A DNA stretch of 64,000 nt from Roseicyclus sp. (GTDB lineage: Bacteria > Pseudomonadota > Alphaproteobacteria > Rhodobacterales > Rhodobacteraceae). Both the position numbers and the translations under genes were made by a program. This document shows positions 10,363 through 19,291 of the stretch, one piece after another; within the stretch, counting starts at the first letter, position 1, and every line of letters starts with the position of its first letter. Where the stretch lies: positions 62,001 through 126,000 of the forward strand of contig JAGYJU010000009.1 in assembly GCA_018401965.1 (NCBI GenBank). Reading direction: 5' to 3'. The notes under the pieces are model-generated. The model was given only the letters and a program-made list of their open reading frames with translations, ran no database searches and was not told the DNA's origin.

Positions 10363-11019
10363 TCAGAGGATTTTCTGCCCTGTTTTTGCCCAGTCCTTCA
10401 AAAACGCATCCAGCCCCTTGTCGGTCAGCACGTGGCTGGCCATCGCCTTGATCACGGCGGGCGGTGCGGTGGCGACATCCGCGCCCAGCAAGGCGGCCTC
10501 TTTCATGTGGTTGGCGGTCCGGATCGACGCTGTGAGGATTTCTGTGGGGAAATCGTAATTGTCATAGATCTGGCGGATTTCCGCGATCAATTCCATGCCG
10601 TCGAGGTTGAGATCGTCCAACCGCCCGACGAAGGGCGAAATGAAGGTCGCGCCCGCCTTGGCCGCCAAAAGCGCCTGGTTGGCCGAGAAACACAGCGTGA
10701 CATTGACCATGCGGCCCTCGCCGGTCAAAACCTTGCAGGCCTTGAGCCCTTCCCAGGTCAGCGGCACCTTGATGGCGATGTTGTCGGCGATCTTGGCCAA
10801 TTCGCGGCCTTCCGCGATCATGCCCTCGGCATCCAGCGCCACGGTTTCTGCCGACACCGGGCGGCCGGGGATCATCGCGCAGATCTCAGCGGTGACTTCC
10901 TTGATGTCGCGGCCGGATTTGGCGATCAGCGAGGGGTTGGTGGTCACCCCGTCGACCATGCCCAGGTCGTTGAGTTCGCGAATGGCGTCGACATCGGCGG
11001 TATCCACAAAGAATTTCAT
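10363..11019 (-). CDS. fsa: Transaldolase of the FSA/TalC type
   Basis: This small class-I aldolase either moves a dihydroxyacetone unit in the pentose-phosphate pathway or acts as fructose-6-phosphate aldolase. It begins [16 protein letters not shown] and carries [13 protein letters not shown], the Schiff-base Lys in [12 protein letters not shown], and [17 protein letters not shown]. At 218 residues it is the short decameric subtype. The start follows an AAGGAAGG ribosome site. It is divergent from priA, with 75 bases between the start codons. Confidence 0.88.
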   Translation of the reverse strand: MKFFVDTADVDAIRELNDLGMVDGVTTNPSLIAKSGRDIKEVTAEICAMIPGRPVSAETVALDAEGMIAEGRELAKIADNIAIKVPLTWEGLKACKVLTGEGRMVNVTLCFSANQALLAAKAGATFISPFVGRLDDLNLDGMELIAEIRQIYDNYDFPTEILTASIRTANHMKEAALLGADVATAPPAVIKAMASHVLTDKGLDAFLKDWAKTGQKIL

Positions 11020-11094
11020 GGTGGCCCTTCCTTTCAAGCGGAGGTCGTGATGAGTTGGCGGTCTTCTATCGCAGCGACCCCTTGGCGGGAAGTC

Positions 11095-13287
11095 ATGACC
11101 GACAGCTATTTCGACGAAGGCACCTTGATCGGTGTCCTGACAGCGGAACCCATCGACCGGGTGCTGGATTACCGCGCGCCCGAAGGCGGCTGTTGGCTGG
11201 GCGGCTTCGTCGAGGTGCCGCTCGGGCCCCGCAAGGTCCTTGGCGTGGTCTGGGGGCCGGGGCAGGGCGATTGGGATCTGGCAAAGGTGCGCGCGGTCAG
11301 CCGGGTGCTGGATGCCGCGCCGATGCGCGATGAATTGCGGGTGTTCCTGGAAAAGGCGGGGGCCTATACCCTGACCCCCCTGTCACAGATGTTGCGGCTG
11401 GCGACCCGTGTGCCGGGGCTGAGCGATCCGCCCTCGATGCGCAAGATCTACCGTCTGGGCCATGGCACGCCCGACCGCATGACCGATGCGCGCGCCCGCG
11501 TCATCGCCGCGCTGGTCGACTATGGCGGGCTTGGGTTCACGCTCAAGGAATTGGCCGATTTGGCCGGCGTTACATCCTCGGTGGTCAAGGGGCTGGCGGC
11601 ACAAGGCGCGGTGATCGAGGTGGACACGCCGCGTGATGCGCCGTTCCTGCCGCTGGGCCCGGACTTGCCCGGCAAACCGTTGACCGACGATCAGGCAGCT
11701 GCGGCGGCCGCGCTGTGCACCGGGATCCGTAGCGGCCGCTACGGCACGACCCTGTTGAAGGGCGTGACCGGGTCCGGCAAGACCGAAGTCTATCTTGAAG
11801 CGGTCGCTGAATGCTTGCGCAAGGGGCGACAAGCGCTTGTTCTCTTGCCTGAAATCGCGCTGACATCCGAATTCCTCACACGGGTCGAGGCGCGGTTTGG
11901 CGCCAAGCCCGCTGAATGGCATTCGGGCGTCACCATGACCGAACGCCGCCGGGCCTGGCGGATGATCGGGCAGGGGGCGGCGCAACTCGTCGTGGGCGCG
12001 CGCTCGGCGCTGTTCTTGCCGTTCCAGGATCTGGGCCTGATCGTGGTCGATGAAGAACATGACAGTTCCTACAAGCAGGAAGAGGGCGCGCTGTATAATG
12101 CGCGCGACATGACGGTGCTGCGCGCCTCGCTGAATGACGCGCAGGTGGTCCTGGCCTCGGCCACGCCATCGCTGGAAAGCTGGGCCAATGCGCAGGCGGG
12201 AAAATATGCGCGGCTCGATCTATCGGCGCGCTTCGGCACCGCCGTTCTGCCCGACATGCGCGCCATCGACATGCGATCCGAGGATTTGCCGGGGCAGGCG
12301 TGGATTTCGCCAAGCCTGCAATCGCAGGTCATGGCCCGGCTGCAAAAGGGCGAACAGGCGCTGTTGTTCCTGAACCGGCGCGGCTATGCGCCGGTGACGC
12401 TGTGCCGGGCCTGCGGCGCGCAGGTCGGATGCGACCATTGCGATGCGCGCATGGTCGAACACCGGTTCCAGAAACGCCTTGTCTGCCACCAATGCGGCGA
12501 AACCAAACCCCTGCCAGAGCTGTGCCCGTCTTGCGGTGTCGAAGGCAAGATGGCGGCGGTCGGCCCCGGCGTCGAACGCATCGCGGAAGAAGCGGCGCGG
12601 GTGTTTCCCGACGCCCGGCTCGCGATCCTGAGTTCCGATCTGTTCGGCTCGGCCCGCGCGCTCAAGGCCCAGATCGAAGAGATCGCCAGCGGCCAGACCG
12701 ACATCATCATCGGCACGCAGCTTGTGGCCAAGGGCCATAATTTCCCGCGGCTCACGCTGGTGGGGGTGATCGACGCCGACCTTGGCCTGCAGGGGTCCGA
12801 TCTGCGCGCGGCCGAACGCACCTTTCAACTGATGCGGCAAGTGTCGGGGCGCGCGGGCCGGTCGGATGCGCCGGGCGTGGCCTATCTGCAAACATTCCAG
12901 CCCGAACACCCGGTGATCCGCGCCATCCTGTCGGGCGACGAAGAAAGCTTCTGGCGGGCCGAGGCGGCAGAGCGCGAAGCCGCCGGGATGCCGCCCTATG
13001 GCCGGCTTGCGGGGATCATCATCAGCGCCGATGAGGCGCAATCAGCCTTTGATCTGGGCACAAGGCTGGCGCGGACCGATGCGCCGATCCGTGACATCGG
13101 CGGCATTGTCTACGGGCCCGCGCCCGCCCCCATCGCCCGGGTGCGTGGACGCCACCGGGTGCGGCTTTTGATCAAGGCACCCAAGGGCGCGGCCCTGCAA
13201 GCGGCCATCGCGCGCTGGACCGCGCCGGTGAAACAATCCGCCCGGCTGCGGCTTGCGATCGATATCGACCCGCAAAGCTTCTACTGA
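11095..13287 (+). CDS. priA: Primosomal replication restart helicase PriA
   Basis: PriA recognises stalled forks and D-loops and loads the replicative helicase. The order is a 3'-DNA-binding domain (about 1-110), a helicase core with Walker [12 protein letters not shown] and Walker [13 protein letters not shown], then an eight-cysteine zinc module ([19 protein letters not shown] and CPSCG), then the second helicase lobe ([19 protein letters not shown] and [10 protein letters not shown]). ATG 11095 gives 730 residues. An in-frame ATG at 11050 would add 15 residues without family support. Confidence 0.93.
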   Translation: MTDSYFDEGTLIGVLTAEPIDRVLDYRAPEGGCWLGGFVEVPLGPRKVLGVVWGPGQGDWDLAKVRAVSRVLDAAPMRDELRVFLEKAGAYTLTPLSQMLRLATRVPGLSDPPSMRKIYRLGHGTPDRMTDARARVIAALVDYGGLGFTLKELADLAGVTSSVVKGLAAQGAVIEVDTPRDAPFLPLGPDLPGKPLTDDQAAAAAALCTGIRSGRYGTTLLKGVTGSGKTEVYLEAVAECLRKGRQALVLLPEIALTSEFLTRVEARFGAKPAEWHSGVTMTERRRAWRMIGQGAAQLVVGARSALFLPFQDLGLIVVDEEHDSSYKQEEGALYNARDMTVLRASLNDAQVVLASATPSLESWANAQAGKYARLDLSARFGTAVLPDMRAIDMRSEDLPGQAWISPSLQSQVMARLQKGEQALLFLNRRGYAPVTLCRACGAQVGCDHCDARMVEHRFQKRLVCHQCGETKPLPELCPSCGVEGKMAAVGPGVERIAEEAARVFPDARLAILSSDLFGSARALKAQIEEIASGQTDIIIGTQLVAKGHNFPRLTLVGVIDADLGLQGSDLRAAERTFQLMRQVSGRAGRSDAPGVAYLQTFQPEHPVIRAILSGDEESFWRAEAAEREAAGMPPYGRLAGIIISADEAQSAFDLGTRLARTDAPIRDIGGIVYGPAPAPIARVRGRHRVRLLIKAPKGAALQAAIARWTAPVKQSARLRLAIDIDPQSFY

Positions 13288-13354
13288 TGGCGGTTTTCAT
13301 GGCCCGCGATCCCCGCTAGAGAACCTGAAACAACTCCTGACCCCGGTGCATCCC

Positions 13355-14440
13355 ATGACCGCCCCGATCCGCCCGCAACCCGGCATCCTCGACATCGCGC
13401 TGTACCAGGGCGGGCAATCCGCGCTGCCGGGTCACGCCGACCCGCTCAAGCTCAGCTCGAATGAAAACCCCTTTGGCCCTTCGCCTGCGGCCGTTGCGGC
13501 GATGACGGCAGCCCTTGCCGACAGCCACCGCTACCCGTCGACAGATCACGCCAGCCTGCGCACCGCGATTGCCGAGGTGCAGGGGCTGGATGCGGGCCGC
13601 ATCATCTGCGGTGTCGGTTCGGACGAGATCATTCACCTGTTGTGCCAGGCCTATGTCGGCGCAGGGCTGGAGGTGATGCACACCGAACATGGCTTTGCCA
13701 TGTATCGCATCAGCGCGCTGGCGGCGGGGGCCATTCCCGTCGAGGTGCCGGAACGTGACCGCGTCGTGGACGTGGACGCGATCCTTGCGCGCGCGGGTGC
13801 CGAAACCCGGCTGGTCTTCATCGCCAACCCCGCCAACCCCACCGGCACGCTGCTGCCGATGGACCAGATCACGCGGCTGGCCGATGGTTTGCCCCCGACC
13901 TGCATCCTGGTGCTGGATGGTGCCTATGCCGAGTTCGTCGAAGGCTATGACGGCGGTGCCGCGCTGGTGGAGGCGCGCGAAAACGTGGTCATGATGCGCA
14001 CCTTTTCAAAGGCTTACGGGCTTGGCGGGCTGCGCGTGGGCTATGGCTATGCGCCGCGTGCGATCATCGATGTGCTCAACCGCATTCGTGGCCCCTTCAA
14101 CCTGTCGGGGCTGGCCCTTGCCGGGGCAGAGGCGGGGGTGCGCGACACTGCATGGGTGGCCGAATGCATCCGCGCCAACGCGGCGGAACGCGCGCGCCTG
14201 ACCGGCGGGTTGCGCCAGCTTGGGATCGGCTGCGATGACAGCCACGCCAATTTCGTGCTGGCCCGCTTTGCCGACGAGACCGAGGCCCTGGCCGCCGATG
14301 CCCATCTCAAGCGCTGTGGCATCATCGTGCGCCATCCGAAAAACTACGGCTTCCCGCAAGCCTTGCGGATCACCATAGGCCGGCCGTCGGATAATTCCCG
14401 CGTGCTGGACGCGCTTGCGACCTTCAAGGGGGCGGCATGA
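13355..14440 (+). CDS. hisC: Histidinol-phosphate aminotransferase HisC
   Basis: This class-I/II PLP enzyme transaminates histidinol phosphate and often also aromatic keto acids. The features are [13 protein letters not shown], the [11 protein letters not shown] loop, the Asp-Tyr-type segment VLDGAYAEF and the PLP-binding Lys in [18 protein letters not shown] 13355 ([14 protein letters not shown]) gives 361 residues. Its stop overlaps the tyrA start by 4 bases, which points to aromatic amino acid metabolism as well as histidine synthesis. Confidence 0.92.
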   Translation: MTAPIRPQPGILDIALYQGGQSALPGHADPLKLSSNENPFGPSPAAVAAMTAALADSHRYPSTDHASLRTAIAEVQGLDAGRIICGVGSDEIIHLLCQAYVGAGLEVMHTEHGFAMYRISALAAGAIPVEVPERDRVVDVDAILARAGAETRLVFIANPANPTGTLLPMDQITRLADGLPPTCILVLDGAYAEFVEGYDGGAALVEARENVVMMRTFSKAYGLGGLRVGYGYAPRAIIDVLNRIRGPFNLSGLALAGAEAGVRDTAWVAECIRANAAERARLTGGLRQLGIGCDDSHANFVLARFADETEALAADAHLKRCGIIVRHPKNYGFPQALRITIGRPSDNSRVLDALATFKGAA

Positions 14441-15384
14441 GCGTGATCTACACCCGTGTCGCGCTGATCGGGCTGGGCCTGATCGCGGGGTCCATGGCCC
14501 ATGCGATGCGGCGCGCCGGCCTTGCGACAGAGATCGTGGGCACCGCGCGCTCGGCTGACACGCGCCGGATCGCCGCAGAAATCGGGCTGTGCGACCGCAT
14601 CACCGATACCGCCGCCGAGGCGGTTTCGGGGGCAGACCTGGTGGTGCTTTGCGTGCCTCCGGGGGCCATGGGCACGGTCGCGGCGGACATCGCGCCGCAT
14701 CTGGCGGCGGGCGCCACCATCACCGATGTGGGGTCGGTCAAGCGCGACGTGATCACCCAGGTCGCCCCGCATCTGCCGGGCCATGTGCATTTCGTACCCG
14801 GCCATCCGCTGGCGGGCACCGAACATTCCGGCCCGCGCGCGGGCTTTGCCGAATTGTTCGACAACCGCTATGTGCTGCTGACGCCCGAACCCGGCACCGA
14901 TGCGGAGGCCGTGGCGCGGCTGCGCGCGCTGTGGGAGGGTTGCGGCGCGCGGGTCGAAGAGATGGACGCCGACCATCACGACCTGGTGCTCGCCGTCACC
15001 AGCCATACCCCGCACCTGATCGCCTACACGATGGTGGGCGTGGCCGATGACCTGCGCCGCGTGACTGACAGCGAGGTGATCAAGTATTCCGCCGCCGGTT
15101 TCCGCGATTTCACCCGCATCGCGGCCAGCGATCCGACCATGTGGCGCGACGTGTTCCTGACCAACAAGGATGCGACGCTGGAAATCCTCGGGCGGTTCAC
15201 CGAAGAACTTTTCGCGTTGCAACGTGCCATCCGGCGCGGCGACGGTGATCATCTGCATGCCTATTTCACCCGCACCCGCGCCATCCGCCGGGGCATCATC
15301 GAGGCGGGGCAGGATACCGACGCCCCCGATTTCGGGCGCAGCAAATCCCGCCCGAAACAGGGTGACGAGGTGCCCGACACGTGA
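14437..15384 (+). CDS. tyrA: Prephenate/arogenate dehydrogenase
   Basis: This NAD(P)-dependent dehydrogenase makes 4-hydroxyphenylpyruvate from prephenate or tyrosine from arogenate. The Rossmann motif GLGLIAGS is at residues 12-19, and the catalytic His region is [13 protein letters not shown] second helical dimerisation domain contains [14 protein letters not shown]. It is a monofunctional enzyme of 315 residues with no chorismate mutase part. The ATG lies within the hisC stop (ATGA), so the two are translationally coupled. Confidence 0.9.
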   Translation: MSVIYTRVALIGLGLIAGSMAHAMRRAGLATEIVGTARSADTRRIAAEIGLCDRITDTAAEAVSGADLVVLCVPPGAMGTVAADIAPHLAAGATITDVGSVKRDVITQVAPHLPGHVHFVPGHPLAGTEHSGPRAGFAELFDNRYVLLTPEPGTDAEAVARLRALWEGCGARVEEMDADHHDLVLAVTSHTPHLIAYTMVGVADDLRRVTDSEVIKYSAAGFRDFTRIAASDPTMWRDVFLTNKDATLEILGRFTEELFALQRAIRRGDGDHLHAYFTRTRAIRRGIIEAGQDTDAPDFGRSKSRPKQGDEVPDT

Positions 15385-16361
15385 CACGGCGGGCGGTATA
15401 TTTCGCGAGTATGCTGTTGAGTTTCATGGCTGCCTCGGGCGCGGCGCAAAGCCCCGATGTGTCGCCGCGCCCGGTTCCTCGGCCAGGGCCGGTGATCGCC
15501 AGCCCCCCCGGTGTCACCGCTGGTCCGCAAGCCCCTGATGCCGTCACGCGCATCACCTTGCGCGCCAGCCCGCAAGCGCCGGGCGCCTCGGTCAGACCCG
15601 TTGCCCGGCCGGGCGGTCCAACGCCCGATGCCGCAGCACCCGCGATGGCACCGCCCGCGACCACCGAGGCCGCGCCCACGCCCGCCGCGCCACGGGTCAT
15701 TCGCCCGCCACAAGGGGTGACGCCCCTTGCCATTGCCCGATCCCCCCGCCCGGGCCTGCGCCCCGATGGTCTGGAAGCCTCTGTCCGCGCCAGCGCGACG
15801 CGCCAGACCCCGGCCCGGGTGGCCCAGCCCGGCACCCCCGGCGCGATCTGTGGGCAACCCGGTCTTTTGGGGGAAAGGTTGGATCCCATCGTCGGGCGCA
15901 GCCGCGGCTGCGGCATTGCCGAACCCGTGCGGCTGCGCGCGGTGGATGGTGTCACGCTCAGCACGCCCGCGACGGTGAATTGCCAGACCGCGCGTGCCCT
16001 GCAAACCTGGATGCAAGACAGCGTCATTCCCACCGTCGGGCGTGCGGGCGGCGGGGTGCAATCGTTGCGGGTCGTGGCGTCCTACGCCTGCCGCACCCGC
16101 AACAACCAGCCCGGCGCGCGCATTTCCGAACATGCGCGCGGCAATGCCATCGACATCGCGGGCATCGGCCTGGCCAATGGCGACGAGCTGACGGTTCTGA
16201 CCGATTGGCGGCGTGGCCGCGACGGGCGCATGCTGCGCGCCATGCACAGCGGGGCCTGTGGGCCGTTCGGCACCGTGCTTGGGCCGAATTCCGACCGGTT
16301 TCACCAGGACCATTTCCACTTTGACGTGGCGTCCCACCGGTCTGGTCCGTACTGCCGTTAA
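15381..16361 (+). CDS. Secreted extensin-like C-terminal domain protein
   Basis: The product has a Sec signal peptide (FASMLLSFMAASGAAQ), a Pro/Ala-rich low-complexity region to about residue 150, and a C-terminal extensin-like domain related to the D-Ala-D-Ala carboxypeptidase/VanY fold. Visible motifs are CGIAEPVRL, the SYACRTRNNQ segment, ISEHARGNAIDI and FHQDHFHFDV. Those His/Asp motifs suggest a zinc peptidase acting on the cell wall. The GTG start overlaps the tyrA stop by 4 bases. Its stop shares the palindrome TTAA with the convergent DUF2125 gene. Confidence 0.8.
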   Translation: MTRRAVYFASMLLSFMAASGAAQSPDVSPRPVPRPGPVIASPPGVTAGPQAPDAVTRITLRASPQAPGASVRPVARPGGPTPDAAAPAMAPPATTEAAPTPAAPRVIRPPQGVTPLAIARSPRPGLRPDGLEASVRASATRQTPARVAQPGTPGAICGQPGLLGERLDPIVGRSRGCGIAEPVRLRAVDGVTLSTPATVNCQTARALQTWMQDSVIPTVGRAGGGVQSLRVVASYACRTRNNQPGARISEHARGNAIDIAGIGLANGDELTVLTDWRRGRDGRMLRAMHSGACGPFGTVLGPNSDRFHQDHFHFDVASHRSGPYCR

Positions 16362-17359
16362 CGCACGCGCAGGCGCGGGCCTTCCCCGATGGGCAAGGGC
16401 CCGAGGAACATGAACCCGTCCGAAAGGCGCAGCGTCACGTCAAGATCTTCGCGCCGCCCGGTCAGCCCCGCCAGAAAGCCAAGGGCGGTTTCCACCGATT
16501 GCCGCGCGCCATTGCCCAGCACGCCGCCGCGTTCGGCCATGTCGAGCATCGCGGGCCAGTTCTGCGCCCGGATCGTGACCTCGCCCGTGCCGCGTCCCTG
16601 ATCGTCGACATCGACCGCGCCCGACAGCCGCAGCATCAGGTCGCCCCATTCGGCCCGCGCCTCGGCCAGGGCGATGCGCACCGGCTGGGGTCGCGCCACT
16701 TCGAGCGCGGACAGATCCCAAGGCTTGTCGAAGGTGATCACGGCATCGGACAGAACCACCGGGATCGCGCCGGGCAAGACCCCCGCCGGGTCGATCAGGC
16801 GCGCCAGATCGGCGGGCGGTGTCAGATCCGTCGCCTCGAACACGATGGTATAGGTCGCCGCCGTGTCGGGTTGGCGAACCATGTCGATCCGGCCTTGGGC
16901 CAGGCGGGTTTCCCACCCCAGCGTGCTGGCGATGTGAACATCACGCAGCCGTGTCTGCGACGCATCAAGCGCCAGATGCGTGGCCGGTTGCACGTCCAGC
17001 ACCGATCCCATGTCGCCCGCCGTGATCGTCACCCGTTCGAAGGGCGAGGCCAAGGTATGGGTTTCGGGCCAGATCGCCTCGATCCGGGTCAGGTCCCAGG
17101 CGTCCTGTCGCACGGTAAAGGAGGGCGCGGACCAGACCAGCCCCGTGGCCGGATCCGCCAGCGTGAGGGTGTCGAATTCGGTGACAAATGTGCTGGGAAA
17201 ACCTGTGACGGACACCTCGCCCCGCGTCACGGCCCAGCCTTCGGCTTCGCGCGCGTCCAGCCAGCCGGTCACGGCCCGTTCGGTGACCTGCGCCCACCCG
17301 AACCAGACCGCGGAAACCAGAACCGCCAGCCCCGCCACACCTGCCAAAAGCCATTTCAT
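16358..17359 (-). CDS. DUF2125 domain protein
   Basis: This 333-residue envelope protein has one N-terminal membrane anchor or signal (LLAGVAGLAVLVSAVWFGWA), followed by a beta-rich periplasmic body reminiscent of AsmA/lipid-transfer-like folds. DUF2125 is widespread in alphaproteobacteria and has no established role. Motifs of the family here include SVTGFPSTF and the repeated DLT/WDL segments. It is convergent with the extensin-like gene. Confidence 0.75.
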   Translation of the reverse strand: MKWLLAGVAGLAVLVSAVWFGWAQVTERAVTGWLDAREAEGWAVTRGEVSVTGFPSTFVTEFDTLTLADPATGLVWSAPSFTVRQDAWDLTRIEAIWPETHTLASPFERVTITAGDMGSVLDVQPATHLALDASQTRLRDVHIASTLGWETRLAQGRIDMVRQPDTAATYTIVFEATDLTPPADLARLIDPAGVLPGAIPVVLSDAVITFDKPWDLSALEVARPQPVRIALAEARAEWGDLMLRLSGAVDVDDQGRGTGEVTIRAQNWPAMLDMAERGGVLGNGARQSVETALGFLAGLTGRREDLDVTLRLSDGFMFLGPLPIGEGPRLRVR

Positions 17360-17438
17360 GCCACACCCCTACCGTCTTGATGCCCGGGCAGATATAGCCC
17401 CACCCGAGGCGGCTGACCATGCAAGAGGCATCAACCAG

Positions 17439-17975
17439 ATGAGCGATCTATGGATATTCGGATACGGGTCGCTGTTGTGGAACCCGGGTTTTCCGGTGGC
17501 CGAAACGCGGGTGGCGGTCTTGCGGGATTGGCGGCGCAGCTTTTGCATGTCGTCGATCCACCATCGCGGCACGGTGGAGGCGCCGGGCCTGGTGCTTGCC
17601 TTGGACCATGCGCCGGGGGCGGTCTGTCACGGCATCGCCTTCCGGGTCGAGGCCGATCGGTCCAGCGCCACGCTGGCCTATCTGCGCGACCGCGAACTGG
17701 TGTCATCGGCCTATCTGGAAACCCGGCAACAGGTTGAATTCGCGCAAGGTGGCCTGCAAGAGGATGTTCTGACCTATGTCATCGATCCCGACCATGACCA
17801 GTATTGCACCCTCGCGCTCGAGGATCAGGCCCAGATCATCGCGCGGGCCAGCGGCGGGCGCGGCCCCAACGACGAATACCTGATGAATACCGCCAGCCAC
17901 CTGCACCAGCTTGGCCTGCCCGACCCCGATCTGGATTGGCTCGTGGCGCGCGTGCGTCAGATCAAGGGCATCTGA
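17439..17975 (+). CDS. chaC: ChaC-like gamma-glutamylcyclotransferase
   Basis: ChaC enzymes degrade glutathione to 5-oxoproline and Cys-Gly in the cytosol. The substrate-binding IFGYGSLLWNPGF is at residues 5-17, the acidic catalytic region is LRDRELVSSAYLE, and the C-terminal ASGGRGPNDEYL is conserved. ATG 17439 gives 178 residues; upstream in-frame sequence is antisense to DUF2125 and unlikely to be coding. The ExbB-like gene follows after 80 bases on the same strand. Confidence 0.88.
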   Translation: MSDLWIFGYGSLLWNPGFPVAETRVAVLRDWRRSFCMSSIHHRGTVEAPGLVLALDHAPGAVCHGIAFRVEADRSSATLAYLRDRELVSSAYLETRQQVEFAQGGLQEDVLTYVIDPDHDQYCTLALEDQAQIIARASGGRGPNDEYLMNTASHLHQLGLPDPDLDWLVARVRQIKGI

Positions 17976-18055
17976 GCGCGGGCTGCATTGCGGCATTGGC
18001 ATATGGCGGCCGCGTTTGTAAGATGCGCCAGGGACCACGAAAAACGGGCCGGGCC

Positions 18056-19285
18056 ATGGCGAGCAGAGCAGATATTGGCGCCTCGGCGCAGGGGCCGCGC
18101 ATAAAGCGTCCGACACTGCAGATCGTGCTGATGCTGATCATCTGTGCCGCGGTCGGGGTTGGCGGCATGTTCGTCTGGCCGCAGGTGCAGCCGGTGTTCC
18201 TCGCCTCGCCCTATCTGAACGGCACCATCGGGGTTGTCTTCGTGATCGGTGTGCTGGCCTGTTTCTTCCAGGTTGCCCAGCTGTTTTCCTCGGTGGCGTG
18301 GATCGACCAGATCGCGGGGGGCGCGCCGCAGGTCGCAAGCGAACGCCCGCCGCGCCTTCTGGCGGCGATGACCGGGCTTGCGCGGGTGCGTGGGCGCGGG
18401 CTCCAGGTGACTGGACCGGTCGCGCGCTCGATGCTCGACAGTGTCGGCGCGCGCATGGAAGAAAGCCGCGACATCACGCGGTACATCGCCAATCTGCTGA
18501 TTTTTCTTGGTCTTTTGGGCACGTTCTTTGGGTTGGCCACGACCATCCCGGCGGTGGTCGACACGATCCGGTCGCTGCAACCCGGCGCGGGTGAAGAGGG
18601 CGTGGCGGTATTCGGCCGCCTGATGGACGGGTTGGAGGACCAATTGGGCGGCATGGGCACGGCCTTTGCCTCGTCGCTCTTGGGCCTGGCCGGATCGCTG
18701 GTCGTGGGGCTTTTGGAACTATACGCGGGCCATGGCCAAAACCGGTTCTACCGCGAGCTGGAAGAATGGCTTGCCTCCATCACGCGGGTCAGTTTCGCCA
18801 GCGGCGAAGGCGAAGGCGGCGGTGTCGACCGGGGCGCAATCGCCACGGTTCTCGATCACATGGTCGACCAGATGGAAACGCTGCAATCGCTGTTCACCCA
18901 ATCCGAGGCCCGCCGCAGCGCGACCGAGGACAGGATGACCCACCTGGCCAGCACGATCGAGGGACTGACCGCGAAACTTGGCCCCGGCCAGGTTGCCGCC
19001 ACCGAACGCCTGTCGGCGGCGCAGGACCGGCTGGCGCAAGTGCTGGAAGAAGGTCAGCGCGGCGGCGGCATCGACGATGAAAGCCGGATGCGCCTGCGCT
19101 CGATCGATGTGCAATTGCTGAAAATCTACGAAGACCTTGGCACGGGGCGCAATGATGACATCGCGGCCTTGCGCGGCGATCTGAACGATCTGACCACGGC
19201 GATCCGCGACCTGGTCAATGCCGCCCGTGCGCCCGCCCGCAGGCCGCAGGCCGCGCCCCCCCCGCCCGCGCAACCCGGGGAATAA
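18056..19285 (+). CDS. MotA/TolQ/ExbB-like proton-channel subunit
   Basis: This is an inner-membrane protein with four predicted membrane helices (about 21-41, 56-79, 143-168 and 200-223). The last two carry the family signature LGLLGTFFGLATT and GMGTAFASSLLGLAGSLVVG. The C-terminal 170 residues are a charged, partly coiled-coil cytoplasmic tail ending in a Pro stretch. Such proteins form pentameric rings around a MotB/ExbD-type subunit and use proton flow for mechanical work. The partner is encoded 6 bases downstream. The start ATG 18056 is chosen over ATG 18023 because it begins nearer the conserved part; ribosome sites are weak for both. No flagellar or TonB genes are nearby, so the task is unknown. 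Confidence 0.75.
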   Translation: MASRADIGASAQGPRIKRPTLQIVLMLIICAAVGVGGMFVWPQVQPVFLASPYLNGTIGVVFVIGVLACFFQVAQLFSSVAWIDQIAGGAPQVASERPPRLLAAMTGLARVRGRGLQVTGPVARSMLDSVGARMEESRDITRYIANLLIFLGLLGTFFGLATTIPAVVDTIRSLQPGAGEEGVAVFGRLMDGLEDQLGGMGTAFASSLLGLAGSLVVGLLELYAGHGQNRFYRELEEWLASITRVSFASGEGEGGGVDRGAIATVLDHMVDQMETLQSLFTQSEARRSATEDRMTHLASTIEGLTAKLGPGQVAATERLSAAQDRLAQVLEEGQRGGGIDDESRMRLRSIDVQLLKIYEDLGTGRNDDIAALRGDLNDLTTAIRDLVNAARAPARRPQAAPPPPAQPGE

Positions 19286-19291
19286 GCGGCC

